Numbered from the stretch's first letter, positions 1-6,090 are shown. The stretch is DNA of 6,640 nt from an uncultured Clostridia bacterium (GCA_945622055.1 CALZBV010000141.1:1-6640), one strand, 5' to 3'. The notes: generated from the sequence alone by a model not told the origin. Made by a program: numbers and translations.

Positions 1-1000
1 CACCTGTGTAAACCATGGAAGAAGCCTGCGCCTGTGTGTATCCCTTTCGTTCTACTAAATCATTGATAACGGCATCAATCACGGCATCCGTGAAATAGCT
101 GTAATAGGAATTTTCGCTTTTTTCACCGGCTACGAGCTGGATACGCTCGTATGGATCATCATCATAGGCTTCCTTGTATTCCTCCCAGGTACAGAAGTTG
201 TTTTCCAGCATCAGGTTCAGACAGTCCAGACGACGCTTACAGTTCGCGTCCTGATAGTTTACCGGATTGTACCAGGTAGGGGAGTTCGGAATCGCAGCCA
301 ATACAGTCGCCTCGGAAAGCGTCAGGTCCTTGGCATCCTTGTTAAAGTAGATTTTTGCTGCAGTCTGGATTCCGTAAGCGGTACTGCCGTAATTGACGGT
401 ATTGATGTAGTACTCAAGAATGGTATCCTTCTCCAGCCTGTTTTCCAGGGAAACTGCAAGAAACTGTTCCTGGATTTTACGTGAAATCTTATCGAACGGG
501 TTTTCCTCGTTACCGCCGCCGAGCACCTGATTTTTCAAAAGCTGCTGGGTAATGGTACTTGCACCGAATTTCAGGCTTTTGGTCGTCAGGTCGGAGAAGA
601 GTGCACGCATGATACCGCGGACGTCGATTCCGTTATGCTCGTAGAAACGTTCATCCTCCATTGCGACGAAAGCATATTTGACATAGTCCGGAAGCTCCGT
701 AATGGAGACGTAGTCACGGTTGGCTTCGACACCGGCCAGAATCTCGGAAAGAGAACCATCGCGGTAGTAAACATTCGTTGCATAGCCGGTCGGAACGACA
801 TGAATCAGGTCGATGTCCGGAACTGTCGCAGCAAGACCGTTGATAACTCCGGCAAGAGAGGAGATTCCGATGGCACCGAGAAAGACGATTCCAATCAGAA
901 ACAGCCGGAAAATATTGACATTCAGCTTTGTGGACAAACGCTTTCCGTTTGACTTCAGCTGATGTATTTTTTTATTAGTTTCATTGCGTCCAAAATTCAT
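1..1000 (-). CDS. Class A penicillin-binding protein (GT51 transglycosylase), N-terminal 333 residues, runs off left edge
   Basis: This is the start of a bifunctional cell-wall synthase that polymerises lipid II glycan strands and, with its C-terminal half (outside the window), cross-links peptides. I translated 333 codons without a stop. A short basic cytoplasmic tail (about residues 1-27) leads into one membrane anchor (about 28-55, rich in I/L/F/V/G). The GT51 domain follows: EDERFYEHNG at 115-124 with the expected catalytic Glu115, GASTITQQLLKN at 146-157, RKIQEQ at 174-179, KDTILEYYINTVNYG at 191-205 and SEATVLAAIPNSP at 229-241. The start ATG (998-1000) has GGGGA six bases upstream, a weak but usable ribosome site. 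It lies 141 bases downstream of the YigZ-like gene on the same strand and may be co-transcribed with it, since I see no strong promoter between them. The transpeptidase half is missing only because the window ends. Confidence 0.95.
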   Translation of the reverse strand, partial: MNFGRNETNKKIHQLKSNGKRLSTKLNVNIFRLFLIGIVFLGAIGISSLAGVINGLAATVPDIDLIHVVPTGYATNVYYRDGSLSEILAGVEANRDYVSITELPDYVKYAFVAMEDERFYEHNGIDVRGIMRALFSDLTTKSLKFGASTITQQLLKNQVLGGGNEENPFDKISRKIQEQFLAVSLENRLEKDTILEYYINTVNYGSTAYGIQTAAKIYFNKDAKDLTLSEATVLAAIPNSPTWYNPVNYQDANCKRRLDCLNLMLENNFCTWEEYKEAYDDDPYERIQLVAGEKSENSYYSYFTDAVIDAVINDLVERKGYTQAQASSMVYTG

Positions 1001-1033
1001 AATAATCCCCGCATTTCGCAAGCCGTTTGAATT

Positions 1034-1059
1034 TAGCATTTCAGCTCTTATGAATGCTA
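1034..1059. repeat. Imperfect inverted repeat in the gap upstream of the PBP gene
   Basis: TAGCATT (1034-1040) is matched by AATGCTA (1053-1059). With one bulged T the stem extends by CA/TG around a 7-base loop. No T-run follows on either strand, so it is not an intrinsic terminator. It may be a 5' mRNA hairpin or a protein site for the PBP gene. No function can be assigned. Confidence 0.4.
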
Positions 1060-1140
1060 CGGGTTGCGACCTTAAGAAAAAGAATGTGGTGTTTTCATAA
1101 AAAGGTGGAACTGTAATAAGCATTGCCGGAATGAAAAAAC

Positions 1141-1794
1141 TTATTCGGTAAAGAAAACGGTTTCACCGTCCGAAACTCCGAACCAGACCGGATCCTGTAC
1201 GGTAAGGACTGCCTTTCCGGAGGTGGCCTCAGTTACTTTTTTCTGAAACGCCTGACAGGTATCCTCTGTTGTAAGCACCGTCATGCGTACCGCTTCGGTG
1301 TAAAGTGTTTCCGTGGTAAGTAAATCCATCTGAGCAACAATATACTGGAGCTTGCCGACGCCTGTGTAGTCGGTATCCACGGTAACCGGAATACCAAGGC
1401 GTTTCGTGATAATCAGACTTTGTTCCAAACCGGCCTTTGTCGCTGCCTGATAGGCGCGGACAAGACCTCCGGTACCGAGGAGTGTACCTCCGAAATATCT
1501 GGTTACCACAACACAGACATTGTGGATATCCTCCGCAAGAAGAACGTCCAGCATAGGACGGCCGGCAGTTTTGGCAGGTTCGCCGTCATCACTGCAGCGT
1601 GCGAGCTCATGATGTAAACCAAGCGTATAAGCGGAGCAGTTGTGCGTGGCGTCCCAGTAATGCTTTTTTTGCTGTTCAATAAACGCAAGGGCCTCCTCTT
1701 CAGAGGAAATCGGAACAACGGTAGCAATAAATCGGGATTTTTTCTCAACAATCTCCCCGGTGCCACCGCGATATACAATCTGATATTCCGTCAT
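1141..1794 (-). CDS. yigZ: IMPACT family protein (YigZ/YvyE, UPF0029)
   Basis: A 217-residue cytoplasmic protein of the IMPACT family. Eukaryotic IMPACT modulates the translation-control kinase GCN2; the bacterial members lack a firmly settled role. The N-terminal IMPACT domain (about residues 15-125) carries the family hallmarks: KSRFIA at 19-24, DDGEPAKTAGRPML at 69-82, and VTRYFGGTLLGTGGLVRAY at 97-115. The remaining residues (about 135-205) fit the small ferredoxin-like DUF1949 domain usual in bacterial members, and the length is typical. The ATG at 1792-1794 is preceded by AAAGGAGGA at ideal spacing. A consensus-like promoter lies at 1829-1857. It is divergent from the Fe-S assembly pair and upstream of the PBP gene on the same strand. 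Family assignment is sure; the cellular role is not. Confidence 0.95.
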   Translation of the reverse strand: MTEYQIVYRGGTGEIVEKKSRFIATVVPISSEEEALAFIEQQKKHYWDATHNCSAYTLGLHHELARCSDDGEPAKTAGRPMLDVLLAEDIHNVCVVVTRYFGGTLLGTGGLVRAYQAATKAGLEQSLIITKRLGIPVTVDTDYTGVGKLQYIVAQMDLLTTETLYTEAVRMTVLTTEDTCQAFQKKVTEATSGKAVLTVQDPVWFGVSDGETVFFTE

Positions 1795-1828
1795 CTAAAA
1801 TCCTCCTTTGCGCTACAATCCATACTAC

Positions 1829-1857
1829 AGTATACCAAAAATAAGAGGATACTGCAA
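1829..1857 (-). promoter_or_regulatory. Sigma-A-type promoter for the YigZ-like gene
   Basis: Read on the minus strand, TTGCAG (-35, 1852-1857) and TATACT (-10, 1829-1834) are separated by exactly 17 bases. Transcription would start near 1822, leaving a leader of roughly 28 bases before the ATG, which contains the ribosome site. Confidence 0.75.
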
Positions 1858-1875
1858 GCGTGTTAAGAAGAATTT

Positions 1876-1892
1876 GTCGTGTGAAGCACGAC
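1876..1892. repeat. Perfect dyad between two divergent promoters
   Basis: GTCGTG (1876-1881) and CACGAC (1887-1892) are exact inverted copies around the 5-base TGAAG. It lies upstream of the -35 box of the yigZ promoter and about 70 bases upstream of the promoter for the Fe-S pair. It could be an operator for either gene. It has no T-run and is not a terminator. Confidence 0.4.
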
Positions 1893-1961
1893 GATTCCTT
1901 GTGCCAATCCAAAATACAAACAAACAAGGTCACCGGAAAATATAAGAATTGAGACAACACC

Positions 1962-1990
1962 TTTACAAAAGGGCCTTCAATGGATATACT
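1962..1990 (+). promoter_or_regulatory. Sigma-A-type promoter for the Fe-S assembly pair
   Basis: TTTACA (1962-1967) and TATACT (1985-1990) have a 17-base spacer. The predicted start near 1997 gives a short purine-rich leader of about 29 bases ending in GAGAGGA (2013-2019), six bases before the ATG. Confidence 0.75.
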
Positions 1991-2025
1991 AGAGAAAGGA
2001 AAGAAAAAGGAAGAGAGGATAAGTT

Positions 2026-2739
2026 ATGCTGGAACTAAGAAATATATCCTATCGTGTCGAGCAGGACGGAATCGTCAAAGACATATTGAATGATATCAGC
2101 TTTACCATAGAAGACCGTTTTGTAGCGGTCACCGGACCAAATGGTGGCGGAAAGTCCACTCTTGCGAAGGTTATCGCGGGAATCATTCCACCTACGGAAG
2201 GTCGGATCATCCTGGACGGAGAGGACATTACGGGACTGTCGATTACCGAACGTGCCAGGAAAGGAATCAGCTTCGCATTTCAGCAGCCGGTCCGATTTAA
2301 GGGCATCACGGTAAAGGATTTGATTACGCTGGCGGCGGGAAAGAAATTAAGCATCGGAGAGGTTTGTAATTATCTTTCCGAGGTTGGACTTTGTGCAAGA
2401 GATTACGTTAACCGTGAGGTAAACGCCAGCCTGTCCGGCGGTGAATTAAAGCGTATTGAGATAGCAACGGTAATGGCAAGAGGAACGAAGCTTTCCGTGT
2501 TCGACGAGCCGGAAGCAGGAATTGATTTGTGGAGCTTCCAGAACCTGATTCGTGTGTTTGAGGAAATGCATGACAAGATTCAGGGTTCGATTATGATTAT
2601 TTCTCATCAGGAACGCATTTTGAACATTGCCGATAAGGTAATAGTGATTTCCGGTGGCAAGCTTTCCGATATCGGGAAAAAGGAAGATATTCTCCCGGGA
2701 CTTTTAGGTGTCACGGGCAGTTGTTCCCGACAGAGGTAG
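2026..2739 (+). CDS. sufC: SufC-like Fe-S cluster assembly ATPase (SmsC of the SUF-like minimal system)
   Basis: A 237-residue soluble ABC-type ATPase that would power Fe-S cluster building on the SufB/D-like scaffold encoded next. Walker A is GPNGGGKST at 37-45 (Lys43). The Q-loop lies at Gln86-Gln87, the signature is LSGGE at 136-140, Walker B is LSVFDEPEAGID at 156-167 with Asp160-Glu161, and the switch histidine is His194. There are no membrane segments and no transporter permease nearby; the neighbour is a SufB/SufD protein, which identifies it as SufC-type rather than a transporter subunit. The scaffold gene starts 22 bases after the stop, so the two form an operon. Only these two suf-like genes are present (no sufS, sufU or sufD), matching the two-component SUF-like minimal layout known from anaerobes and archaea. 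The D-loop reads GID rather than the SALD usual in transporters. Confidence 0.93.
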   Translation: MLELRNISYRVEQDGIVKDILNDISFTIEDRFVAVTGPNGGGKSTLAKVIAGIIPPTEGRIILDGEDITGLSITERARKGISFAFQQPVRFKGITVKDLITLAAGKKLSIGEVCNYLSEVGLCARDYVNREVNASLSGGELKRIEIATVMARGTKLSVFDEPEAGIDLWSFQNLIRVFEEMHDKIQGSIMIISHQERILNIADKVIVISGGKLSDIGKKEDILPGLLGVTGSCSRQR

Positions 2740-2746
2740 GAAAGAC

Positions 2747-2753
2747 AGGAGGG
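2747..2753 (+). promoter_or_regulatory. Ribosome site that fixes the start of the SufB/D-like gene
   Basis: AGGAGGG lies 8 bases before the ATG at 2762. An in-frame ATG at 2708 sits inside the upstream gene with no ribosome site and would add 18 residues (MSRAVVPDRGRK...) unlike the family, so 2762 is chosen. Confidence 0.85.
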
Positions 2754-2761
2754 CAAAGACA

Positions 2762-3679
2762 ATGGATGAAATTCAAAAGACATTACTGGAACAGATTGCC
2801 GGGTTACACGAGGTTCCGACCGGCGCTTATAATTTGCGCATTAACGGAGAATTAGGCGGAAGAAATACGACTGCCAACATCGATATCGTACCGAAAAAGG
2901 ACGTTTCCGGAATCGACATCATCATTAAGCCGGGCACCAGAAATGAAAGTGTTCACATTCCGGTGCTTCTCAGTCAGACAGGCTTAAAGGAGTGCGTATA
3001 CAATGATTTTTTCATCGGCGAGGACTGCGATGTGACTATTGTTGCCGGCTGCGGAATCCACAATGGAGGAGATGCTGCTTCGGAGCATTCCGGCATTCAT
3101 CGTTTCTTTATTAAAAAGAATGCAAAAATCAAATACGTGGAAAAGCATTACGGCTCCGGCGAAGGTACGGGGGAGCGTATTATGAATCCGACGACGGAAG
3201 TTACCATTGAGGACGGCGGATATATGGAGATGGATACGGTCCAGATTAAGGGTGTGGATTCCACGAAGCGTGTGACGAAGGCAACGCTTGGCGAAAATGC
3301 GACGATTGTGATACGTGAAAAGCTGATGACACACGGAAAGCAGACGGCCGAAACGGAATTTACCGTAGATTTGAATGGAATGAATTCCTCGGCAAATGTT
3401 ATTTCACGTTCGGTAGCGAAGGATGATTCCCATCAGGTGTTTTTATCCCGTGTAAACGGAAACAATGCCTGTGCCGGCCATACGGAATGCGATGCCATCA
3501 TTATGGATAATGCAAGCGTAAGTGCCATTCCGGAGATTACGGCAAATCATCTGGAGGCAAGCCTGATTCATGAGGCAGCCATCGGAAAGATTGCGGGGGA
3601 ACAGCTGATTAAGCTGATGACGTTGGGCTTAACCGAAGAAGAGGCTGAGGCGCAGATTGTGAATGGTTTCTTAAAATAA
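2762..3679 (+). CDS. sufB: SufB/SufD family Fe-S scaffold protein (SmsB-like)
   Basis: A 305-residue cytoplasmic scaffold expected to form a complex with the SufC-like ATPase. This is much shorter than classical SufB or SufD (well over 400 residues); it lacks their long N-terminal region and is mainly the beta-helix core plus the C-terminal helices. The core shows repeated hydrophobic strands with Asn/Gly turns (about 35-250). A conserved tail follows: HTECDAIIMD at 240-249, PEI at 257-259, IHEAAIGKI at 269-277 and a final TLGLTEEEAEAQIVNGFL segment at 287-304, typical of the family C-terminus. By my hand alignment, the position of the E. coli SufB cluster cysteine (Cys405) is Ala or Ser here, while the HEA motif is kept; Cys78, 89, 97, 237 and 243 are the only cysteines. 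One such gene probably serves as a homodimer in place of the SufB-SufD pair. Confidence 0.92.
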   Translation: MDEIQKTLLEQIAGLHEVPTGAYNLRINGELGGRNTTANIDIVPKKDVSGIDIIIKPGTRNESVHIPVLLSQTGLKECVYNDFFIGEDCDVTIVAGCGIHNGGDAASEHSGIHRFFIKKNAKIKYVEKHYGSGEGTGERIMNPTTEVTIEDGGYMEMDTVQIKGVDSTKRVTKATLGENATIVIREKLMTHGKQTAETEFTVDLNGMNSSANVISRSVAKDDSHQVFLSRVNGNNACAGHTECDAIIMDNASVSAIPEITANHLEASLIHEAAIGKIAGEQLIKLMTLGLTEEEAEAQIVNGFLK

Positions 3680-3711
3680 CGTTTTCGTAGAAATAGAATT
3701 TTTTCGCGGAC

Positions 3712-3740
3712 TTGACAAAGACGTGTGCAAATTGTAAAAT
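3712..3740 (+). promoter_or_regulatory. Strong sigma-A promoter for the structured leader/small RNA upstream of the SEC-C gene
   Basis: TTGACA (3712-3717, full consensus) and TAAAAT (3735-3740) are separated by 17 bases. It begins 33 bases after the scaffold stop codon. Predicted transcription starts near 3747, more than 220 bases upstream of the SEC-C ATG, so the transcript begins with a long untranslated segment. Confidence 0.75.
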
Positions 3741-3746
3741 AAAAAA

Positions 3747-3950
3747 AGGTCCTGTCCAAAAACAAAGACCGTTACGGGTGCGTAACAGTCTTTGCCAATA
3801 TAAAAGGGGAGGATAAGTTTTTTTCTTTCTTTTGTATGCCTCTTTTTGAGGGGGATCAAAAGGAGGACCGGCATTGCCGGTTGTACAGATTTTCTGTACC
3901 TAGGGATAGTATAACCGCTATATGGCGGTCTATACAAAAGATTTTTATAT
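3747..3950 (+). ncRNA. Hairpin-rich RNA: structured 5' leader or independent small RNA, class not identified
   Basis: From the predicted start near 3747 I can draw five stems. (1) 3763-3794: CAAAGAC, one C.A mismatch, GTTACG, GGTG loop, then the matching arms. (2) 3802-3809 with 3839-3846 (8 pairs, one G.U), competing with CCTC/GAGG at 3839-3851. (3) ACCGGC-ATT-GCCGGT at 3867-3881. (4) GTACAGA-TTT-TCTGTAC at 3883-3899. (5) GTATAACCGC with its partner at 3909-3935, 10 pairs with one bulged C. A purine-rich unpaired stretch (GGGGGATCAAAAGGAGG) separates the halves. A U-rich tract (3941-3953) follows the last stem but not directly, so termination there is uncertain. I do not recognise a riboswitch core, SRP, RNase P, tmRNA or 6S signature. 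The size and position would suit one of the larger Firmicute RNA classes such as raiA, but that is a guess. Confidence 0.5.
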
Positions 3951-3968
3951 TTTGAAAGGAAAAGGATT

Positions 3969-4475
3969 ATGAGTTTATTATCGGATTGGCGTGAAAGCGC
4001 ATATTCACTTGACATTAACTCCAATGAGGGAAAGGCATTCTGGAATAATTACTTCGTAATTGAGAAAGGAATTTACGAGCAGCTGCTGGCTGACCCGTCC
4101 TTCGTTGAATGTGGAACTGTTGCTGAGCTTGCAGCAAAATACAACACCACGATTCAGATTATGGTGGGATTTTTGGACGGTATCAATGACAGCCTTGTGA
4201 CTCCGAACCCGATCGAAGAGATGACCGAGGATACTACCGTAACCTTAAACTATGATAACGAGAAGCTTTACTACAATATGGTAGGCGCAGGTGCAGACTG
4301 GCTGTACGGACTCCCGCAGTGGGATTCCATTCTGACTGAGGAGCGTAGAAAAGAGCTTTATCTGGAGCAGAAGAAGTCCGGTACCGTTCGTAAGGAGAAG
4401 AAGATTGGACGAAATGATCCGTGTCCGTGCGGTTCAGGCAAGAAGTACAAAAAGTGCTGTGGAATGAATGCATAA
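3969..4475 (+). CDS. SEC-C metal-binding motif protein, 168 residues
   Basis: A small cytoplasmic protein of unknown function. Residues 1-130 are a mostly helical, acidic, tryptophan-containing region that I do not recognise beyond its occurrence in clostridial SEC-C proteins. A basic linker (RRKELYLEQKKSGTVRKEKK, 126-145) leads to the SEC-C motif RNDPCPCGSGKKYKKCCG at 148-165. Its ligands Cys152, Cys154, Cys163 and Cys164 fit the CxCx8CC zinc-binding pattern first known from the SecA C-terminus, where it binds zinc and contacts SecB and ribosomes. The ATG has GAAAGGA eight bases upstream (3954-3960). It is preceded by a long structured leader and closed by a strong terminator six bases after the stop, so it is the only protein-coding gene of its transcript. 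SecA itself is not encoded here. Confidence 0.88.
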   Translation: MSLLSDWRESAYSLDINSNEGKAFWNNYFVIEKGIYEQLLADPSFVECGTVAELAAKYNTTIQIMVGFLDGINDSLVTPNPIEEMTEDTTVTLNYDNEKLYYNMVGAGADWLYGLPQWDSILTEERRKELYLEQKKSGTVRKEKKIGRNDPCPCGSGKKYKKCCGMNA

Positions 4476-4480
4476 GATAT

Positions 4481-4513
4481 AAAAAAGGCGTCGCTTTTGC
4501 GTCGCCTTTTTTT
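4481..4513 (+). terminator. Intrinsic terminator of the SEC-C gene
   Basis: AAAAAAGGCG pairs with CGCCTTTTTT, with an inner CGC-TTTT-GCG stem set off by one T.T mismatch and a run of seven Ts (4507-4513). The flanking A-run mirrors the T-run, so it could work on both strands and could also stop leftward transcription. Confidence 0.9.
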
Positions 4514-4533
4514 ATGAAAGCCCAACGAGATAG

Positions 4534-4746
4534 ATGAAGATGGGGAAAGGTTCTATTTTGCTTTATGGGCATACGCATAGTAGTGAGGAAGATGCATATT
4601 ATCAGGGATGTCTTGCAGATATGATTAATAAAGATTGCAGGCACGTATATGAAACAGAAGTAAAGGCATTAAATGTTGGTTGTATGAAAACATGGATTAA
4701 TTATGAACCAAAATCCTTAAAAGAAATATTGGAGTATCGGTGCTAA
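4534..4746 (+). pseudogene. 3' remnant of a metallophosphoesterase gene
   Basis: The 70-codon frame reads as the last third of a calcineurin-like phosphoesterase: LLYGHTHSSEED (residues 9-20) holds the C-terminal GHxH metal motif (His13, His15), and ALNVGCMKTWINYEPKSLKEILE (45-67) matches the usual end of these proteins (NVGCM...YxPrsLeEI). The first two-thirds, with the D-x-H, GDxxD and GNH(E/D) motifs, are absent. A TAG codon sits directly before the ATG, there is no ribosome site, and the terminator of the preceding gene lies 20 bases upstream. It is therefore a truncated, untranslated relic. Its base composition looks more AT-rich than the flanking genes, which hints at a separate origin. 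The family call rests on motif memory, not on a search. Confidence 0.65.
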
Positions 4747-4780
4747 TGGGTGTCAAGAGGAATACTACAATTTACAAAAA

Positions 4781-4939
4781 AGGAGGATTAGTAAGGGTTT
4801 ATTTAGTAAGGAAGCTTGCGTTTTCTGCGGCACAGAGGTTGGTATGCTGAAGCGCTCAAAGCTTCAGACGAAGGAGTATTCGTTGATGGTTCGGACGATA
4901 GGAACTTTTGTAAATCCATTGAATACTTCCTTCCAGTGA
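4781..4939 (+). pseudogene. Remnant of a small CxxC zinc-ribbon gene (DUF4428-like), start codon lost and tail degraded
   Basis: AGGAGG (4781-4786) is followed six bases later by AAG (4793-4795) where an ATG would be expected. From there the frame reads xGLFSKEACVFCGTEVGMLKRSKLQTKEY, like the N-terminus of small clostridial zinc-ribbon proteins that begin MGLF with a first CxxC pair (Cys9, Cys12). The second CxxC pair is missing. After KEY the frame turns to unrelated residues and stops at TGA (4937-4939), codon 49. The +2 frame beyond KEY (VDGSDDRNFCKS...) looks a little more family-like, suggesting a frameshift. Neither AAG as a start nor the missing cysteines fit an active gene. The next gene lies on the opposite strand and its stop is 13 bases further on. 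Confidence 0.5.
4847..4932. repeat. Two tandem inverted repeats at the convergent gene ends
   Basis: CTGAAGC (4847-4853) and GCTTCAG (4861-4867) form a perfect 7-pair stem with a 7-base loop. Next to it, AAGGAGTATTC (4871-4881) pairs with GAATACTTCCTT (4921-4932), 11 pairs with one bulged A, and an inner ATGG/CCAT continues the stem. There is no T-run on either strand. They may shape the 3' end of the rtcB transcript or mark an old insertion or deletion scar. Confidence 0.45.
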
Positions 4940-4952
4940 GGATAAAGCACCC

Positions 4953-6083
4953 TTACTGTCCGCCTGCCTTAAAATTATAGACAGGGCGAATTCTCTTTTT
5001 AATGTTTACTGTGTCTTTGATAACTTCTGAAATCTCGTCCACCGGGCGATAGGCAAATGGAGCTTCATCCAAAGTATCCTTGCCGATGCATGTGGAGTAA
5101 ATACCCTTCATCTCTGCTTTATATGTCGATACAGTATAATGCTGCTTGATATCCTCACGTTTCATAATACGTCCCGCTCCATGAGGTGCAGAATTATTCC
5201 AATCGGTATTTCCTAAGCCGTAGCCAAGAAGAATGCCGTCACGCATGTTAATCGGAATGATAACTTGCTCGTTTTGCTTTGCTGAAATAGCTCCCTTTCG
5301 CAACATAGGAACATCCTCAGAAAAGTCCACGTAGTTATGGATGCAGGAATAGCTATCAGCCACCTTCCATTTCATCCCTTTTACCAGTTCATCCAACATA
5401 ATCTCCCGATTCAGTTCGGCAAACTGCTGCACTATCTGTAGGTCATGCAGATAATCCTCCTTTAAAGCTCCGTCCAACCACGTAAGTTCATAGGGGATTT
5501 GAAGTCCCTGTGCTTTTATGTGCTGCTGTCCCTTGTTAAGATAGTATTCGGTAACTTCTTTTCCGAGATGGCGGCTGCCGGAATGCAGTACTACATACAA
5601 CATTCCTTCATTGTCCGTATCGACTTCGATGAAGTGATTTCCCCCGCCTAATGTACCAAGGCTATGGAATGCCTTCTCAGGACGGATGCTTTTATAGCAC
5701 CGGAGGTCCTCCAAATCAATCTCATCTGCGAACCGATGAACCTTATTACGAACGGAAAAGCCGGACGGAATATAGTCTCGGATTACAGCATCCAGTTTTT
5801 GAAACTCGACTTTGGAAGTTCTTAGCTCTGCCAATGTCATGCCGCATCCGATATCAATGCCTACAAGATTAGGCAGAATACGTTCGCCTACAGTCATGGT
5901 AAGTCCGATGGTGCCTACTTTCCCCGGATGAACATCCGGCATTATGCGGATAATCGAACCCCTAGCGGCTTCGTTATCGCAGAGCATCTGAATCTGTGCA
6001 ATGGCATAATCATCCACTGCGGTCTGTTCGCTGTTGGTTGTGAAAATTTTTGCGGAAGTATAGATTCCGTTTACTGTTCTCAT
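4953..6083 (-). CDS. rtcB: RtcB family RNA ligase (3'-phosphate/5'-OH RNA ligase)
   Basis: A 376-residue enzyme that joins RNA 2',3'-cyclic-phosphate or 3'-phosphate ends to 5'-hydroxyl ends using GTP and Mn2+, acting in RNA repair and, in other domains of life, tRNA splicing. Motifs in order: PDVHPGKVGTIG at 49-60; VGIDIGCGM at 74-82 with metal ligands Asp77 and Cys80; GTLGGGNHFIEV at 143-154 (Asn149, His150); LHSGSRHLG at 166-174 (His167); CIHNY at 247-251 (His249); RKGAISA at 262-268; and PHGAGR at 300-305, whose His301 matches the guanylylated histidine. All expected metal ligands and the catalytic His are present, so it should be active. I start it at 6083 because AGAAAGGA lies 7 bases upstream; an in-frame ATG 16 codons earlier lacks a ribosome site and overlaps leader hairpins. 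No prfH, rtcA or rtcR is adjacent. A long leader with a short ORF and a terminator precedes it. Confidence 0.95.
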   Translation of the reverse strand: MRTVNGIYTSAKIFTTNSEQTAVDDYAIAQIQMLCDNEAARGSIIRIMPDVHPGKVGTIGLTMTVGERILPNLVGIDIGCGMTLAELRTSKVEFQKLDAVIRDYIPSGFSVRNKVHRFADEIDLEDLRCYKSIRPEKAFHSLGTLGGGNHFIEVDTDNEGMLYVVLHSGSRHLGKEVTEYYLNKGQQHIKAQGLQIPYELTWLDGALKEDYLHDLQIVQQFAELNREIMLDELVKGMKWKVADSYSCIHNYVDFSEDVPMLRKGAISAKQNEQVIIPINMRDGILLGYGLGNTDWNNSAPHGAGRIMKREDIKQHYTVSTYKAEMKGIYSTCIGKDTLDEAPFAYRPVDEISEVIKDTVNIKKRIRPVYNFKAGGQ

Positions 6084-6090
6084 AAAATAA

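Noticed and set aside
586..952. Frames at 586-801 (minus) and 635-952 (plus) inside the PBP gene
   Set aside because: They are alternative-frame readings of the conserved GT51 coding sequence with no ribosome sites.
1047..1075. Possible PBP promoter, TTAAGG-17-CATAAG on the minus strand
   Set aside because: Only 3 of 6 and 4 of 6 consensus matches; correct spacing alone is not enough to call it.
2708..2761. Upstream in-frame start for the SufB/D-like gene
   Set aside because: It lies inside sufC, has no ribosome site and adds a basic tail foreign to the family; 2762 has AGGAGGG at ideal spacing.
3683..3700. Possible terminator after the SufB/D-like gene (TTTC-GTA-GAAA then Ts)
   Set aside because: The stem has only four A/T-rich pairs and the T-run is five bases away, too weak to call.
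3756..3794. Hairpin 3763-3794 followed by T5 when read on the minus strand, as a leftward terminator
   Set aside because: No minus-strand gene lies upstream within reach, and the stem fits as the first element of the plus-strand RNA.
3836..3955. 39-codon plus-strand frame (MPLFEGDQ...) inside the leader
   Set aside because: There is no ribosome site within 20 bases, it covers three perfect stems, and its composition is explained by RNA structure.
3671..4024. 117-codon minus-strand frame across the structured RNA and the SEC-C start
   Set aside because: It overlaps a strong plus-strand promoter, hairpins and the first 18 codons of SEC-C, has no ribosome site, and its residues look like random translation of the RNA region.
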